Source of the DNA: an uncultured Collinsella sp.
GTDB taxonomy: Bacteria > Actinomycetota > Coriobacteriia > Coriobacteriales > Coriobacteriaceae
NCBI GenBank assembly: GCA_902491565.1
Contig: CABUIE010000010.1
Coordinates: 1 to 64,000 of the forward strand
DNA length: 64,000 nucleotides
Direction: 5' to 3'
The notes beneath the pieces are model-generated. The model did not search any database. It was not told where the DNA came from and worked only from the letters and a program-made list of their open reading frames with translations. Shown here one piece after another: positions 1 to 8,123 of the stretch (position 1 is the stretch's first letter; each line of letters begins with the position of its first letter). The translations under genes were made by a program, and so were the position numbers.

Positions 1-53
1 AGAGCGCTTGACTGGCAGTCAAGAGGTCAGGGGTTCGATCCCCCTCGTCTCCA
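1..53 (+). tRNA. tRNA-Ala (anticodon GGC), 5' part outside the window
   Basis: The 3' two thirds of a tRNA. The anticodon stem cttga/tcaag (7-11, 19-23) closes a 7-base loop with anticodon GGC at 14-16. The T arm is agggg/cccct (29-45) around the loop ttcgatc. The 3' acceptor strand cgtctcc is 46-52 and the discriminator A is 53. Position 70 is U, which would allow the G3:U70 alanine identity pair; position 3 lies outside the window. The 3' CCA is not encoded (the gene ends A-CCC). A rho-independent terminator follows at 70-97. Confidence 0.9.
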
Positions 54-69
54 CCCGAGCATTGAATGA

Positions 70-97
70 GGCTCCAACGCAAGTTGGGGCCTTTTTT
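70..97 (+). terminator. Rho-independent terminator after tRNA-Ala
   Basis: A 9-bp stem (ggctccaac / gttggggcc, one G-T wobble) with a GCAA tetraloop, followed by six T. It terminates the tRNA transcript. It also rules out the ATG at 66 as the start of the next gene, because that codon would lie at the edge of the terminator. Confidence 0.9.
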
Positions 98-128
98 CAT
101 ATTGGCACACAAGGTCAAAGGCGGCACC

Positions 129-2162
129 ATGATCCTCCTGGTCGACAAGATCGAAAAAAGCTTCGGCGCACGCGTCCTCTTTAGCGGCGCGTCCTTCCAG
201 ATCAACCCCGGCGAGCGCTTCGCGCTCGTGGGACCCAACGGCGCCGGCAAAACCACCATGCTCAAAATCATCATGGGCATCGACAGCCCAGACGCCGGCC
301 AGGTCCAGTACGCCAAGGACTGCCAGGTGGGCTACCTAGAGCAGGAAACCAACCTGGAGCAAAAGGACACCACCATTCTCGCCGAGGTCATGGCCGCTGC
401 CAAGGAAATCCGCCGCATGGGCGAGCGCGCCAACGAGCTGCAGGCCCAGATCACCGAGCTCTCCGAACAGGGGAAGGACGTCGACGCACTCCTTAACGAG
501 TATGGCCAGGTCCAGGACCGCTTTGAGCACCTGGGCGGCTACGAGCTCGAGAGCAACGCCCGTAAGATCCTATCCGGTCTGGGCTTTAAGGTCACCGACT
601 TTGAGCGCCCGTGCTCCGAGTTCTCGGGCGGCTGGCAGATGCGCATCGCGCTCGCCAAGCTCTTCCTGCGCCACCCCGACCTGCTGCTTCTGGACGAGCC
701 CACCAACCACTTGGACCTCGAGAGCGTCCAGTGGCTGCGCGGCTTTATTGCCAACTACGACGGCGCCGTCCTCATCGTCAGCCACGACCGCGCCTTCATG
801 GACGCCTGCGTCGACCACGTCGCCGCGCTCGAGAACCGCCGCGTGACCACCTACACCGGCAACTACAGCAGCTACCTCAAGCAGCGCGAGGACAACCTGG
901 AGCAGATGCGCGCCAAGCGCGCCGCCCAGGAGCGCGACATCGCCCACATGCAGGTCTTCGTCGACAAGTTCCGCTACAAGCCCACCAAGGCCGCCCAGGC
1001 CCAGGAGCGCATCCGCAAGATCGAGCAGATCAAAAAGGAGCTCGTCATCCTGCCCGAGGGCCACAAGCACATCGACTTTAAGTTCCCCGACCCGCCGCGC
1101 TCCGGCGACATGGTCGTGGGCCTCGAGGGCGTCTCCAAGTCATACGGCGATAAGCACATTTACAGCGACATCGACCTCAAGCTCTACCGCGGCGAGCACG
1201 TGGCGCTCGTCGGCCCCAACGGCGCCGGCAAGTCCACGCTCATGAAGATCCTCGCCGGCCTGGAGCCACCCACCACCGGCACCCGCGAACTGGGCACCAA
1301 CGTGGGCGTGGCCTACTACGCCCAGCACGCACTCGAGGGCATGACCGAGTCCAACACAGTCCTGCAAGAGATCGACACCGTCACGCCCAAGTGGACCGTG
1401 CCGCAGCAGCGCAGCCTGCTGGGCGCCTTCCTGTTTAGCGACAACGATTCCATCGAGAAACAGGTTCGCGTCCTCTCCGGCGGCGAAAAGGCGCGTCTGG
1501 CGCTCGCCAAGATGCTCGTGGCCCCCGAGGCGCTCCTGTGCCTGGACGAGCCCACCAACCACCTGGACATCGACTCGGTGGACATGCTCGAGAACGCCCT
1601 GCAAAACTTCCCCGGCACCATCGTGCTAATCAGCCACGACGAGCACCTGGTGCGCGCCGTGGCCAACCGCGTGATCGACATCCGCGACGGCAAGGTCACG
1701 GTCTATGACGGCGACTACGACTACTACCTCTACAAGCGCGAGGACCTCGCAGCCCGCGCCGCCGCCGAGGCGGCAGGGGAGAGTGCACCGGCCGCGACCA
1801 AGTCCGCCAAGGTCACCGCGGCCCAGCCCGACACCCCCGCCACCGCTTCCAAGCCTGCCGAGGGCAAAAAGACCAAGGAGCAAAAGCGCGCCGAGGCCCA
1901 GGCCCGTGCCGCACTCAACAAAAAGCTCAAGGGCGTGCGCAACCAGCTCAAGAAGATCGAGGCAGAGCTGGACAAAAAGCGTGCCCGCTATGACGAGCTT
2001 ATGGAATTGATGGCGAGCGAAGAGCTTTATGCCGATCAGGATAAGTTCAACGCCGCGCTGGGGGAATATAACGGCCTTAAGCAAGAGCTGCCCAAGCTCG
2101 AAGACGAATGGCTGGAGCTTTCCACCCAGATCGAAGAGGAGACCGCGCGTGAACTCTCGTAA
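129..2162 (+). CDS. ABC-F family ATP-binding cassette protein
   Basis: A 677-residue protein with two fused ATPase domains and no membrane segment, the ABC-F layout. These soluble proteins act on the ribosome E site in translation or antibiotic protection. Walker A GPNGAGKTT is at about residues 35-43 and the signature SGGWQMR near 165, followed by LLLDEPTNHLD. A charged linker comes next, then the second Walker A GPNGAGKST near 361, signature SGGEKAR near 448 and a second DEPTNHLD. The tail from about 555 is Ala/Lys-rich and then a coiled coil, as in Uup/YdiF-type members. I chose ATG 129 because the in-frame ATG at 66 sits at the edge of the tRNA terminator. The precise subfamily cannot be assigned by eye. 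Confidence 0.93.
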   Translation: MILLVDKIEKSFGARVLFSGASFQINPGERFALVGPNGAGKTTMLKIIMGIDSPDAGQVQYAKDCQVGYLEQETNLEQKDTTILAEVMAAAKEIRRMGERANELQAQITELSEQGKDVDALLNEYGQVQDRFEHLGGYELESNARKILSGLGFKVTDFERPCSEFSGGWQMRIALAKLFLRHPDLLLLDEPTNHLDLESVQWLRGFIANYDGAVLIVSHDRAFMDACVDHVAALENRRVTTYTGNYSSYLKQREDNLEQMRAKRAAQERDIAHMQVFVDKFRYKPTKAAQAQERIRKIEQIKKELVILPEGHKHIDFKFPDPPRSGDMVVGLEGVSKSYGDKHIYSDIDLKLYRGEHVALVGPNGAGKSTLMKILAGLEPPTTGTRELGTNVGVAYYAQHALEGMTESNTVLQEIDTVTPKWTVPQQRSLLGAFLFSDNDSIEKQVRVLSGGEKARLALAKMLVAPEALLCLDEPTNHLDIDSVDMLENALQNFPGTIVLISHDEHLVRAVANRVIDIRDGKVTVYDGDYDYYLYKREDLAARAAAEAAGESAPAATKSAKVTAAQPDTPATASKPAEGKKTKEQKRAEAQARAALNKKLKGVRNQLKKIEAELDKKRARYDELMELMASEELYADQDKFNAALGEYNGLKQELPKLEDEWLELSTQIEEETARELS

Positions 2163-2445
2163 GGCCGCTGCCGTGGCGATGAGCATCATCGCCATCGCGT
2201 GCCGCATCTGCGGCATCTTTATGAGCGCGATGACCGTGCTGCTGTGCTTTAGCGGCCTCACCGCCAAGCTGCAGATCGTGGGCTTTGTCGTCGAGCTTTC
2301 GCGCGCACTGCCGAGCGCCATCGCCGGCTACGGCGTCATCACGTCGCCCTTTGGCGGCGTATTCCGCTTAGATTACGCCATCGTGGCCGTCATCCTGTTT
2401 GTGGCCGATTACCTGCTCACGCGCGCCTCGCGCCGCGTCCGCTAG
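2149..2445 (+). CDS. Small three-helix membrane protein, function unknown
   Basis: A 98-residue protein starting at GTG 2149, preceded by GAGGAG about 8 bases upstream. It overlaps the end of the ABC-F gene by 14 bases, which suggests translational coupling. After a short basic N-terminus there are about three hydrophobic segments (roughly residues 8-33, 38-60 and 72-90), with a basic C-terminus (RASRRVR) before the TAG. I do not recognise the family. It precedes the M50 protease gene by 9 bases, so the three genes are probably one transcription unit. Confidence 0.6.
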   Translation: MNSRKAAAVAMSIIAIACRICGIFMSAMTVLLCFSGLTAKLQIVGFVVELSRALPSAIAGYGVITSPFGGVFRLDYAIVAVILFVADYLLTRASRRVR

Positions 2446-2454
2446 GGGAGCGCC

Positions 2455-3138
2455 ATGTCCAGCAGCTACCTCATGAACCTGCTCGCCAGCGCCGTTGCCG
2501 TCATCGTCGGCATCGTGATCCACGAGAGCGCGCACGCCGCCGCGGCCTGGGCGCTCGGCGACAAGACGGCCCGCTCCCGTGGCCGCGTCTCGCTCAACCC
2601 GCTCAACCACATCGACCCGTTTGGCACCATTCTCCTGCCGCTGCTGATGCTCGCCGCCGGCGGCCCGGTGTTCGCCTTTGCCAAGCCCGTGCCCGTCTAC
2701 CTCAACAACCTCAAGCACCCCAAGCGCGACGAAGTCCTGGTGAGCGTGGCCGGCCCCGTATCGAACATCACGTTGGCATGCCTTGCCGCCGCCCTCATGC
2801 ACGCGGCATACGGCAACCTCTACACCAGCATGTCCTTTGCCGTGGCATCCCAAATCATGAACTTCGGCGCCACCTTTATCGTGGTCAATCTGTCGCTCGC
2901 GTTTTTTAACCTCATCCCGATCCCGCCGCTCGACGGCTCATCGATCATTGTGCCGTTCCTCAAAGGCAAGGCGCTCGCCAACTACTATCGTCTGCAGCAA
3001 TACGCCATGCCCATCCTCATCTTGGTGCTGTATCTGCTGCCCATGTGGACAGGTATCGACGTGATCGGGCGTTATTTCGACGTTACCGTGTATCCGCTGG
3101 CCGAGTGGCTGCTCAACTTCGCAATCGCCGGCATCTAA
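2455..3138 (+). CDS. M50 family (site-2 type) intramembrane metalloprotease
   Basis: A 227-residue polytopic membrane protein. The zinc-binding HExxH motif is HESAH at residues 23-27 inside the first hydrophobic segment. The third ligand region is the conserved NLIPIPPLDG motif in the C-terminal half, where the Asp completes the metal site. The short form, without PDZ or CBS domains, is the common housekeeping type in Gram-positive bacteria, and its substrate is unknown. It lies just upstream of scpA-scpB, a neighbourhood seen in many Firmicutes and Actinobacteria. Confidence 0.88.
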   Translation: MSSSYLMNLLASAVAVIVGIVIHESAHAAAAWALGDKTARSRGRVSLNPLNHIDPFGTILLPLLMLAAGGPVFAFAKPVPVYLNNLKHPKRDEVLVSVAGPVSNITLACLAAALMHAAYGNLYTSMSFAVASQIMNFGATFIVVNLSLAFFNLIPIPPLDGSSIIVPFLKGKALANYYRLQQYAMPILILVLYLLPMWTGIDVIGRYFDVTVYPLAEWLLNFAIAGI

Positions 3139-3222
3139 GGTAAACTTACAGGTCGACCGTGCAAAACGGTCGTAACATGCACCCAAACCGCGCCGCGAAG
3201 GCGCCGTCAAAGGAGGTCGAAG

Positions 3223-4032
3223 ATGTCGTATCGCGTGTCGACGCAGGTCTACAGCGGACCGTTCGACCTGCTGCTGCAGCTGGTAACCCGCCAAAAAGTA
3301 GATATCGGTGCCATCTCTATCAGCGAGGTGGCCGAGCAGTACCTTGCCGAGGTCGAGCGCATCGAGGCGCTGGACCTAGACGTGGCGAGCGACTTTTTGC
3401 TGGTCGCGGCCACCCTTTTGGACATTAAAGCTGCCTCGCTGGTGCCGCAGGAGGCCCCCAGCAAATCCGTCGATGATGACGAGGACGACGCTGACCTCGA
3501 GGAGCTCAGCGCCCTCGACGGCGACGCCCTGCGCGAGGTCCTGATCCAGCGCCTGATCGCCTACAAGCAGTTTAAGGGCGCGGCGGCGGCCCTTGGCGCG
3601 CGCATGCAGGCCGAAAGCCGCATGCATCCGCGTGTGGCCGGCCCCGACCCCGAGTTCCTGGGCCTTATGCCCGACTACCTGGCCGGCATTACCCTGCGCG
3701 GCCTCGCCGTCATCTGCGCCGACCTGGACGGTAAGCGCCAGACCTTCCTGCTGGAGGCCGAGCACGTGGCACCGCATCGCGTGCCGCTCGACCTGACGGT
3801 GGCATCGGTCGACCGCTTTACCATGGCGCACCAAACCTGCACCTTCCGCGAGTTGCTGGACGGCGACGCCACGACCGAGCAGCTTGTCGTTACCTTCCTG
3901 GCCATGCTGGAGCTCGCCAAGCGCGGCTCGCTCACGTTGAGCCAGGACGAGATCTTTGGAACCATCTGCATCAACCGCGTCGAGGGCGCCGAGGCATACG
4001 TGCCCGGCGAGGGCCCCGAGCTCACCGAATAG
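3223..4032 (+). CDS. scpA: Segregation and condensation protein A
   Basis: A 269-residue kleisin subunit of the SMC-ScpA-ScpB condensin. The N-terminal part (YSGPFDLLLQLVTRQKVDI) is the characteristic ScpA start that contacts the SMC neck. A variable acidic middle follows (about 80-105, DDDEDDADLEEL), then a C-terminal winged helix that binds the SMC head (SLTLSQDEIFGTI). A strong ribosome binding site, AGGAGG at 3211-3216, lies 6 bases before the ATG. scpB follows after 12 bases. Confidence 0.95.
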   Translation: MSYRVSTQVYSGPFDLLLQLVTRQKVDIGAISISEVAEQYLAEVERIEALDLDVASDFLLVAATLLDIKAASLVPQEAPSKSVDDDEDDADLEELSALDGDALREVLIQRLIAYKQFKGAAAALGARMQAESRMHPRVAGPDPEFLGLMPDYLAGITLRGLAVICADLDGKRQTFLLEAEHVAPHRVPLDLTVASVDRFTMAHQTCTFRELLDGDATTEQLVVTFLAMLELAKRGSLTLSQDEIFGTICINRVEGAEAYVPGEGPELTE

Positions 4033-4044
4033 GAGCGACCAACC

Positions 4045-4773
4045 ATGTCAACCCTTTCCACGCTAGAGGCAAACAGCCTCAAAGGCGCCCTCGAGGCGCT
4101 GCTGCTGGTGTCGAGCGACCCGGTGAGTGCGCCCGCGCTGGCCGGCGCACTGGATATCGCCCCCGGCGAATGCGCATCGCTGCTCGCCGAGCTCAAGATT
4201 GAGTACGAGGAGGCCAACCGCGGCTTTCAACTGCGCGAGGTCGCCGGTGGCTGGCGCCTGTTTACGCACCCCGCCTACCACGACGTGGTCGAAGCCTACG
4301 TGCTGAGCTGGGACACTCAAAAACTGTCGCAGGCAGCGCTCGAGACACTCGCCGTTATCGCCTACCACCAGCCCGTCACGCGTGAGGTGGTCAAAGGCAT
4401 CCGCGGCGTCAACTCCGATGGTGTCATCGCGTCGCTCGTGGACAAGGGCCTGGTGCGCGAGCTCGGTCGCGACCCCGAGCGCGGTCAGGCCATCATCTAC
4501 GGCACGACCAACGCCTTCTTGGAAAAGTTCGGCCTGCGCTCCACCCGCGACCTGCCCGATCTAGAGCAGTTTGCCCCCGACGAGCAGTCGCGCCAGTTTA
4601 TCCGCGAGCGCCTGAGCGGCCGCAGTATTCAGTCCACGCTCGAGGAGCAGGCTGAAGACCTGGACGAAGAGCGCGAACTGCTCGATACCGATGTTGAAGA
4701 TGTTGAGGCAGTCGAGGACGAGGATACCCTGGTTGTCGACGATACCTCGGAGGACATGCATGACGAGGATTAA
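4045..4773 (+). CDS. scpB: Segregation and condensation protein B
   Basis: A 242-residue partner of ScpA in the condensin complex. Two tandem winged-helix domains cover roughly residues 8-175, with the family hallmark ALETLAVIAYHQPVTR and the following IRGVNSDGVIASLVDKGLV. The tail after about residue 195 is very acidic (many Asp/Glu) and longer than in many ScpB proteins. The pseudouridine synthase gene starts inside the last 14 bases. Confidence 0.95.
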   Translation: MSTLSTLEANSLKGALEALLLVSSDPVSAPALAGALDIAPGECASLLAELKIEYEEANRGFQLREVAGGWRLFTHPAYHDVVEAYVLSWDTQKLSQAALETLAVIAYHQPVTREVVKGIRGVNSDGVIASLVDKGLVRELGRDPERGQAIIYGTTNAFLEKFGLRSTRDLPDLEQFAPDEQSRQFIRERLSGRSIQSTLEEQAEDLDEERELLDTDVEDVEAVEDEDTLVVDDTSEDMHDED

Positions 4774-5734
4774 CGAAGTAGGGGAGACGTGCACCGCAAG
4801 TGCCACGGGCGCCGCAACGCCCACAGGCGACGCCCAGCCCGTCTACCCGCACACCATGCGCTTGCAGCGCTTTTTGGCGCGCGCGGGCGTGGCGAGCCGC
4901 CGCGGCTCGGAGGATCTGATGACCGCCGGCCGTGTGACCGTCAACGGCGAAGTCGCGACCGAGCTGGGCACCAAGGTCGATGTCGACCGCGACCACATCG
5001 AGGTCGACGGCATGCCCGTCAAACTCAACCAAGGCGCTGTGTACCTGATGCTCTACAAGCCGACCGGCTACCTCACCACCATGAGCGACCCGCAGGAGCG
5101 TCCCTGCGTGGCCGACCTGGTCCCTCGCGACCGTTTTCCGGGGCTTTTCCCGGTGGGCCGCCTGGACCGCGACACCACGGGCCTGTTGCTCTTTACCACT
5201 GACGGCGACCTGTCGCAGGACCTGCTGCACCCCAGCAAGCACGTCTACAAGACCTACCAGGCCCTCGTAGACGGCCACCTCACCGACCGCGATTTGGAAC
5301 CACTCCGCCGCGGCATCGAGCTCGACGACGGCCTGTGTCAGCCGGCAATCTGCCGCGTTATCAACGCACGCGAGGCCGAGGCCGTGGCGCCGCAGGGCGT
5401 CAAGCCCGGCACCACCGCCGTCGAGGTCATCATCCGCGAGGGCCGTAAGAACCAGGTCAAGCGCATGTTGAGCAAGATCCACCATCCGGTGATCCGTCTG
5501 CATCGCTGCAACTTTGCCGGCCTGGAGCTCAAGGACGTAGCCAAGGGCTCGTGGCGCGAACTCACCGATCGCGAGGTGCAGATCCTCAAAAGCGGTGGCA
5601 TCCCGCCAAAGCAGGCGAGCTCCAAGCGCAACGGCGGCAAGCCCCAAGACACGCCCGCCAGCCGCACGCGTCACCACGGCAGCCACGGCTCCGCACCCAA
5701 GCGCAACACCTACCGCGAGCGCTACACGGGTTAG
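4760..5734 (+). CDS. rluB: rRNA pseudouridine synthase (RluB/RsuA family)
   Basis: A 324-residue enzyme that isomerises uridine to pseudouridine in rRNA; 23S is expected from the scpB-linked position. An S4 RNA-binding domain (MRLQRFLARAGVASRR, about residues 33-80) precedes the catalytic domain, whose motif GRLDRDTTGLLLFT carries the catalytic Asp. The C-terminal ~50 residues are basic and low-complexity. ATG 4760 has GGAGG 6 bases upstream and overlaps scpB by 14 bases. The in-frame ATG at 4856, at the S4 domain itself, lacks a ribosome binding site. Confidence 0.9.
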   Translation: MTRINEVGETCTASATGAATPTGDAQPVYPHTMRLQRFLARAGVASRRGSEDLMTAGRVTVNGEVATELGTKVDVDRDHIEVDGMPVKLNQGAVYLMLYKPTGYLTTMSDPQERPCVADLVPRDRFPGLFPVGRLDRDTTGLLLFTTDGDLSQDLLHPSKHVYKTYQALVDGHLTDRDLEPLRRGIELDDGLCQPAICRVINAREAEAVAPQGVKPGTTAVEVIIREGRKNQVKRMLSKIHHPVIRLHRCNFAGLELKDVAKGSWRELTDREVQILKSGGIPPKQASSKRNGGKPQDTPASRTRHHGSHGSAPKRNTYRERYTG

Positions 5735-5800
5735 GCAACCCGCCGCGCCCCAACACCCGCGAACCATACCAGCACGTCACCCATCGAAAGGAAGCATTGC

Positions 5801-6487
5801 ATGATCGTCGCCATCGACGGCCCCGCCGGTTCCGGCAAGTCCACCATCGCCAAGGAGATCGCCCGCCAGCTGGGCTTTAACAAGCTCGACACGGGCGCCA
5901 TGTATCGCGCCGTCACCTTCGCCGCGCTCGACCGTGGCATCGATTTGGACGACGAGCCGGCAATCGACGCCCTCGCCGAGCAAATCGAGATCCGCTTTAC
6001 CAACGGCACCGGCGAGGACACGCGCCTGACCATTGACGGCCAGGACGCTTCGGCCGCCATCCGCACCCCGCAGGTCGACGCCAACGTGTCCAAGGTCTCG
6101 GCCTACCCGGGCGTGCGCGCCGCCATGCTCATCCACCAGCGCCGCGCCGCCGAGGACCGCGATATCGTGGCCGAGGGTCGCGACATCGGTACCGTCGTGT
6201 TCCCTAACGCGCAGGTCAAGGTCTTCCTGACCGCCGACCCGCGTGAGCGCGCCCGCCGCCGCGTGCTGCAGCGTCACCAAAACGACGCCCAGCCGCTCAC
6301 GTCCGAGCAGCTCGAAGCCGAGGTCGACGAGACCCTCGACGCCCTTAAGCAGCGCGACAAGCTCGACAGCAGCCGCGAGGTCGCCCCGCTCGTGCCCGCC
6401 GAGGACGCCGTGCACGTCGACTCCACCGCCCACACCATCGACGAGGTCGTCTCGATAATCGAGGACCTCATCAACCGAAGGAGGTAG
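5801..6487 (+). CDS. cmk: Cytidylate kinase
   Basis: A 228-residue nucleoside monophosphate kinase that converts CMP/dCMP to the diphosphates. The P-loop GPAGSGKST is at residues 7-15. The Cmk-type GAMYRA motif and the DGQDASAAIRTPQVD segment of the CMP-binding insert follow, then the RGRDIGTVVFP-like motif (EGRDIGTVVFPNA) and the lid ERARRR. GAAAGGAAG lies upstream of the ATG. plsC begins 3 bases after the stop and ispH follows, a cmk-plsC-ispH order reminiscent of the cmk-ispH fusions of clostridia. Confidence 0.95.
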   Translation: MIVAIDGPAGSGKSTIAKEIARQLGFNKLDTGAMYRAVTFAALDRGIDLDDEPAIDALAEQIEIRFTNGTGEDTRLTIDGQDASAAIRTPQVDANVSKVSAYPGVRAAMLIHQRRAAEDRDIVAEGRDIGTVVFPNAQVKVFLTADPRERARRRVLQRHQNDAQPLTSEQLEAEVDETLDALKQRDKLDSSREVAPLVPAEDAVHVDSTAHTIDEVVSIIEDLINRRR

Positions 6488-6490
6488 CCC

Positions 6491-7219
6491 ATGCGCCTGT
6501 TTAAGCAGACGCCCGAGGACTATTACAACGCCCCCTACGCCGAGTTCCCGGCGCTCATCCGCGGCACCGTCGTCGTAGTCATGGCCATCCTTTGGGCCTT
6601 CTCCAAGCTCATGTGGCGCTGGAAGGTCGAGGACGCCGATCTTCTGTTTGAGCGCCAGGAAGGCCGCGGCAGCGTGGTCATCTGCAACCACACCTCGATG
6701 GCCGAGCTCTTGGCCGTTGAGACGGCGCTGTTCTTTGGGGGCCGCCGCATTCGTCCCATCTTTAAGTCCGAGTTCGCCAAGAGCAAGATTGTGCGCTGGG
6801 CCTTTAGCCGTGTGGGCGGCATTCCCGTCGAGCGCGGCACCGCCGACATGAAGTGCCTGCGCGCCGCTCAGCATGCGCTGCAGCGCGGCGAGGACGTCCT
6901 GATCTTCCCCGAGGGCACGCGCATCCGCTCGCGCGAGATCAAGCCCGAGGTCCACGGTGGCTTTGCGCTCATCGCTCAGATGGGCAAGGCACCTGTGAAC
7001 CCGCTCGCCATCTGCGGCTGGTCCGACATCACGCCCGCGGGCAAAAAGATCATGCGTCCCAAGAAGTGCTGGATCCGTGCCGGCAAGGCCGTCTCGCTTT
7101 CCGACGCACCGGCTGGGCTTAAGCGCACGGAGCGCCTGGAATGGTTTGAGTCCGAGGCCATGAACCGCGTCTACGCCATGCGAGACGACCTGTGCGCCGA
7201 GCATCCGGGCAGGTTCTAG
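6491..7219 (+). CDS. plsC: 1-acyl-sn-glycerol-3-phosphate acyltransferase family protein
   Basis: A 242-residue PlsC-type acyltransferase that probably makes phosphatidic acid from lysophosphatidic acid. One N-terminal hydrophobic segment (about 22-42) anchors it. Motif III FPEGTRIRS and the motif II-like GGIPVERG are intact. Motif I reads NHTSMAE, that is HX4E rather than the usual HX4D, a conservative change at the catalytic acid (see findings). It lies tightly between cmk and ispH. Confidence 0.85.
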   Translation: MRLFKQTPEDYYNAPYAEFPALIRGTVVVVMAILWAFSKLMWRWKVEDADLLFERQEGRGSVVICNHTSMAELLAVETALFFGGRRIRPIFKSEFAKSKIVRWAFSRVGGIPVERGTADMKCLRAAQHALQRGEDVLIFPEGTRIRSREIKPEVHGGFALIAQMGKAPVNPLAICGWSDITPAGKKIMRPKKCWIRAGKAVSLSDAPAGLKRTERLEWFESEAMNRVYAMRDDLCAEHPGRF

Positions 7220-7221
7220 CC

Positions 7222-8121
7222 ATGAGCGAGAACGTGACGAACACCGCCGCAGCTGCGTCTGACCAGGCAAACGCGCCCACCATCGAGATCGCCGCCCACG
7301 CCGGCACTTGCTACGGCGTACAGCGTGCGCTCGATATGGCGCTGGCCGCCGCGCCGCAGGCAGGGGAGTGCACTCAGGTCCATACCTTGGGTCCGCTCAT
7401 CCATAACCCCATCGTGGTGCGCGAGCTTGCTGAGGCAGGCGTTGGCTTGGCCGAAACCCTGGACGACGCAGCAACCGGCACCGTGATCATCCGCGCCCAC
7501 GGCGTGGTGCCGCAGGTCATCGATGCCGCTCGTGAGCGCGGCCTTAACGTCGTCGACGCCACCTGCCCTTACGTGAAGAAAGTTCACGTGGCAGCCGAGC
7601 GCCTGGTGCGCGAGGGCTACCGCGTGGTGGTCGTAGGCGAGCCGGGCCATCCCGAGGTTGAGGGCATCTTGGGCCACGCCGGCAATGATGCGCAGGTCGT
7701 GAGCTGTGCCGCTGACGCCAACGCCTTGTCGCTCAAGCGCAAGGTAGGCCTCGTCGTGCAGACCACCCAGACCGCGCAAAACCTCGCCGAGGTCGTGGCC
7801 GCCATCACCCCGCGCGTGCAGGAGCTGCGTGTGATCAACACCATCTGCGCCGCCACGAGCGAGCGCCAACAGGCAGCCGCATCACTTGCCAAACGCTGTG
7901 ATTGCATGGTCATCGTGGGTGGCAAGAACTCGGGTAACACCCGCCGCCTGGCTCAGATTTGCGCAGACGCCTGCGAGCACACGCATCACATCGAGGAAGC
8001 TTCCGAGCTCCAGGCCGCGTGGTTTACCGACGCTCACCACATCGGCATCACCGCCGGAGCCTCCACCCCGCAAGAACACATCGAGCGCGCCGTCGAGCGC
8101 ATCAAGGAGCTTTGCCGCTAA
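7222..8121 (+). CDS. ispH: 4-hydroxy-3-methylbut-2-enyl diphosphate reductase
   Basis: A 299-residue [4Fe-4S] enzyme of the last step of the MEP isoprenoid pathway, producing IPP and DMAPP. The three cluster cysteines are visible in AGTCYGVQRAL, DATCPYVKKVH and NTICAATSERQ. Substrate-binding histidines are in PLIHNP and GEPGHPEV, and the C-terminal ITAGASTP motif is present. An N-terminal extension of about 20 residues precedes the IEIAAHAG core. ATG 7222 lies 2 bases after the plsC stop. Confidence 0.95.
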   Translation: MSENVTNTAAAASDQANAPTIEIAAHAGTCYGVQRALDMALAAAPQAGECTQVHTLGPLIHNPIVVRELAEAGVGLAETLDDAATGTVIIRAHGVVPQVIDAARERGLNVVDATCPYVKKVHVAAERLVREGYRVVVVGEPGHPEVEGILGHAGNDAQVVSCAADANALSLKRKVGLVVQTTQTAQNLAEVVAAITPRVQELRVINTICAATSERQQAAASLAKRCDCMVIVGGKNSGNTRRLAQICADACEHTHHIEEASELQAAWFTDAHHIGITAGASTPQEHIERAVERIKELCR

Positions 8122-8123
8122 TC

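Noticed and set aside
66..128. Upstream ATG for the ABC-F gene
   Set aside because: This stretch contains the terminator of tRNA-Ala, and the predicted residues do not belong to the family.
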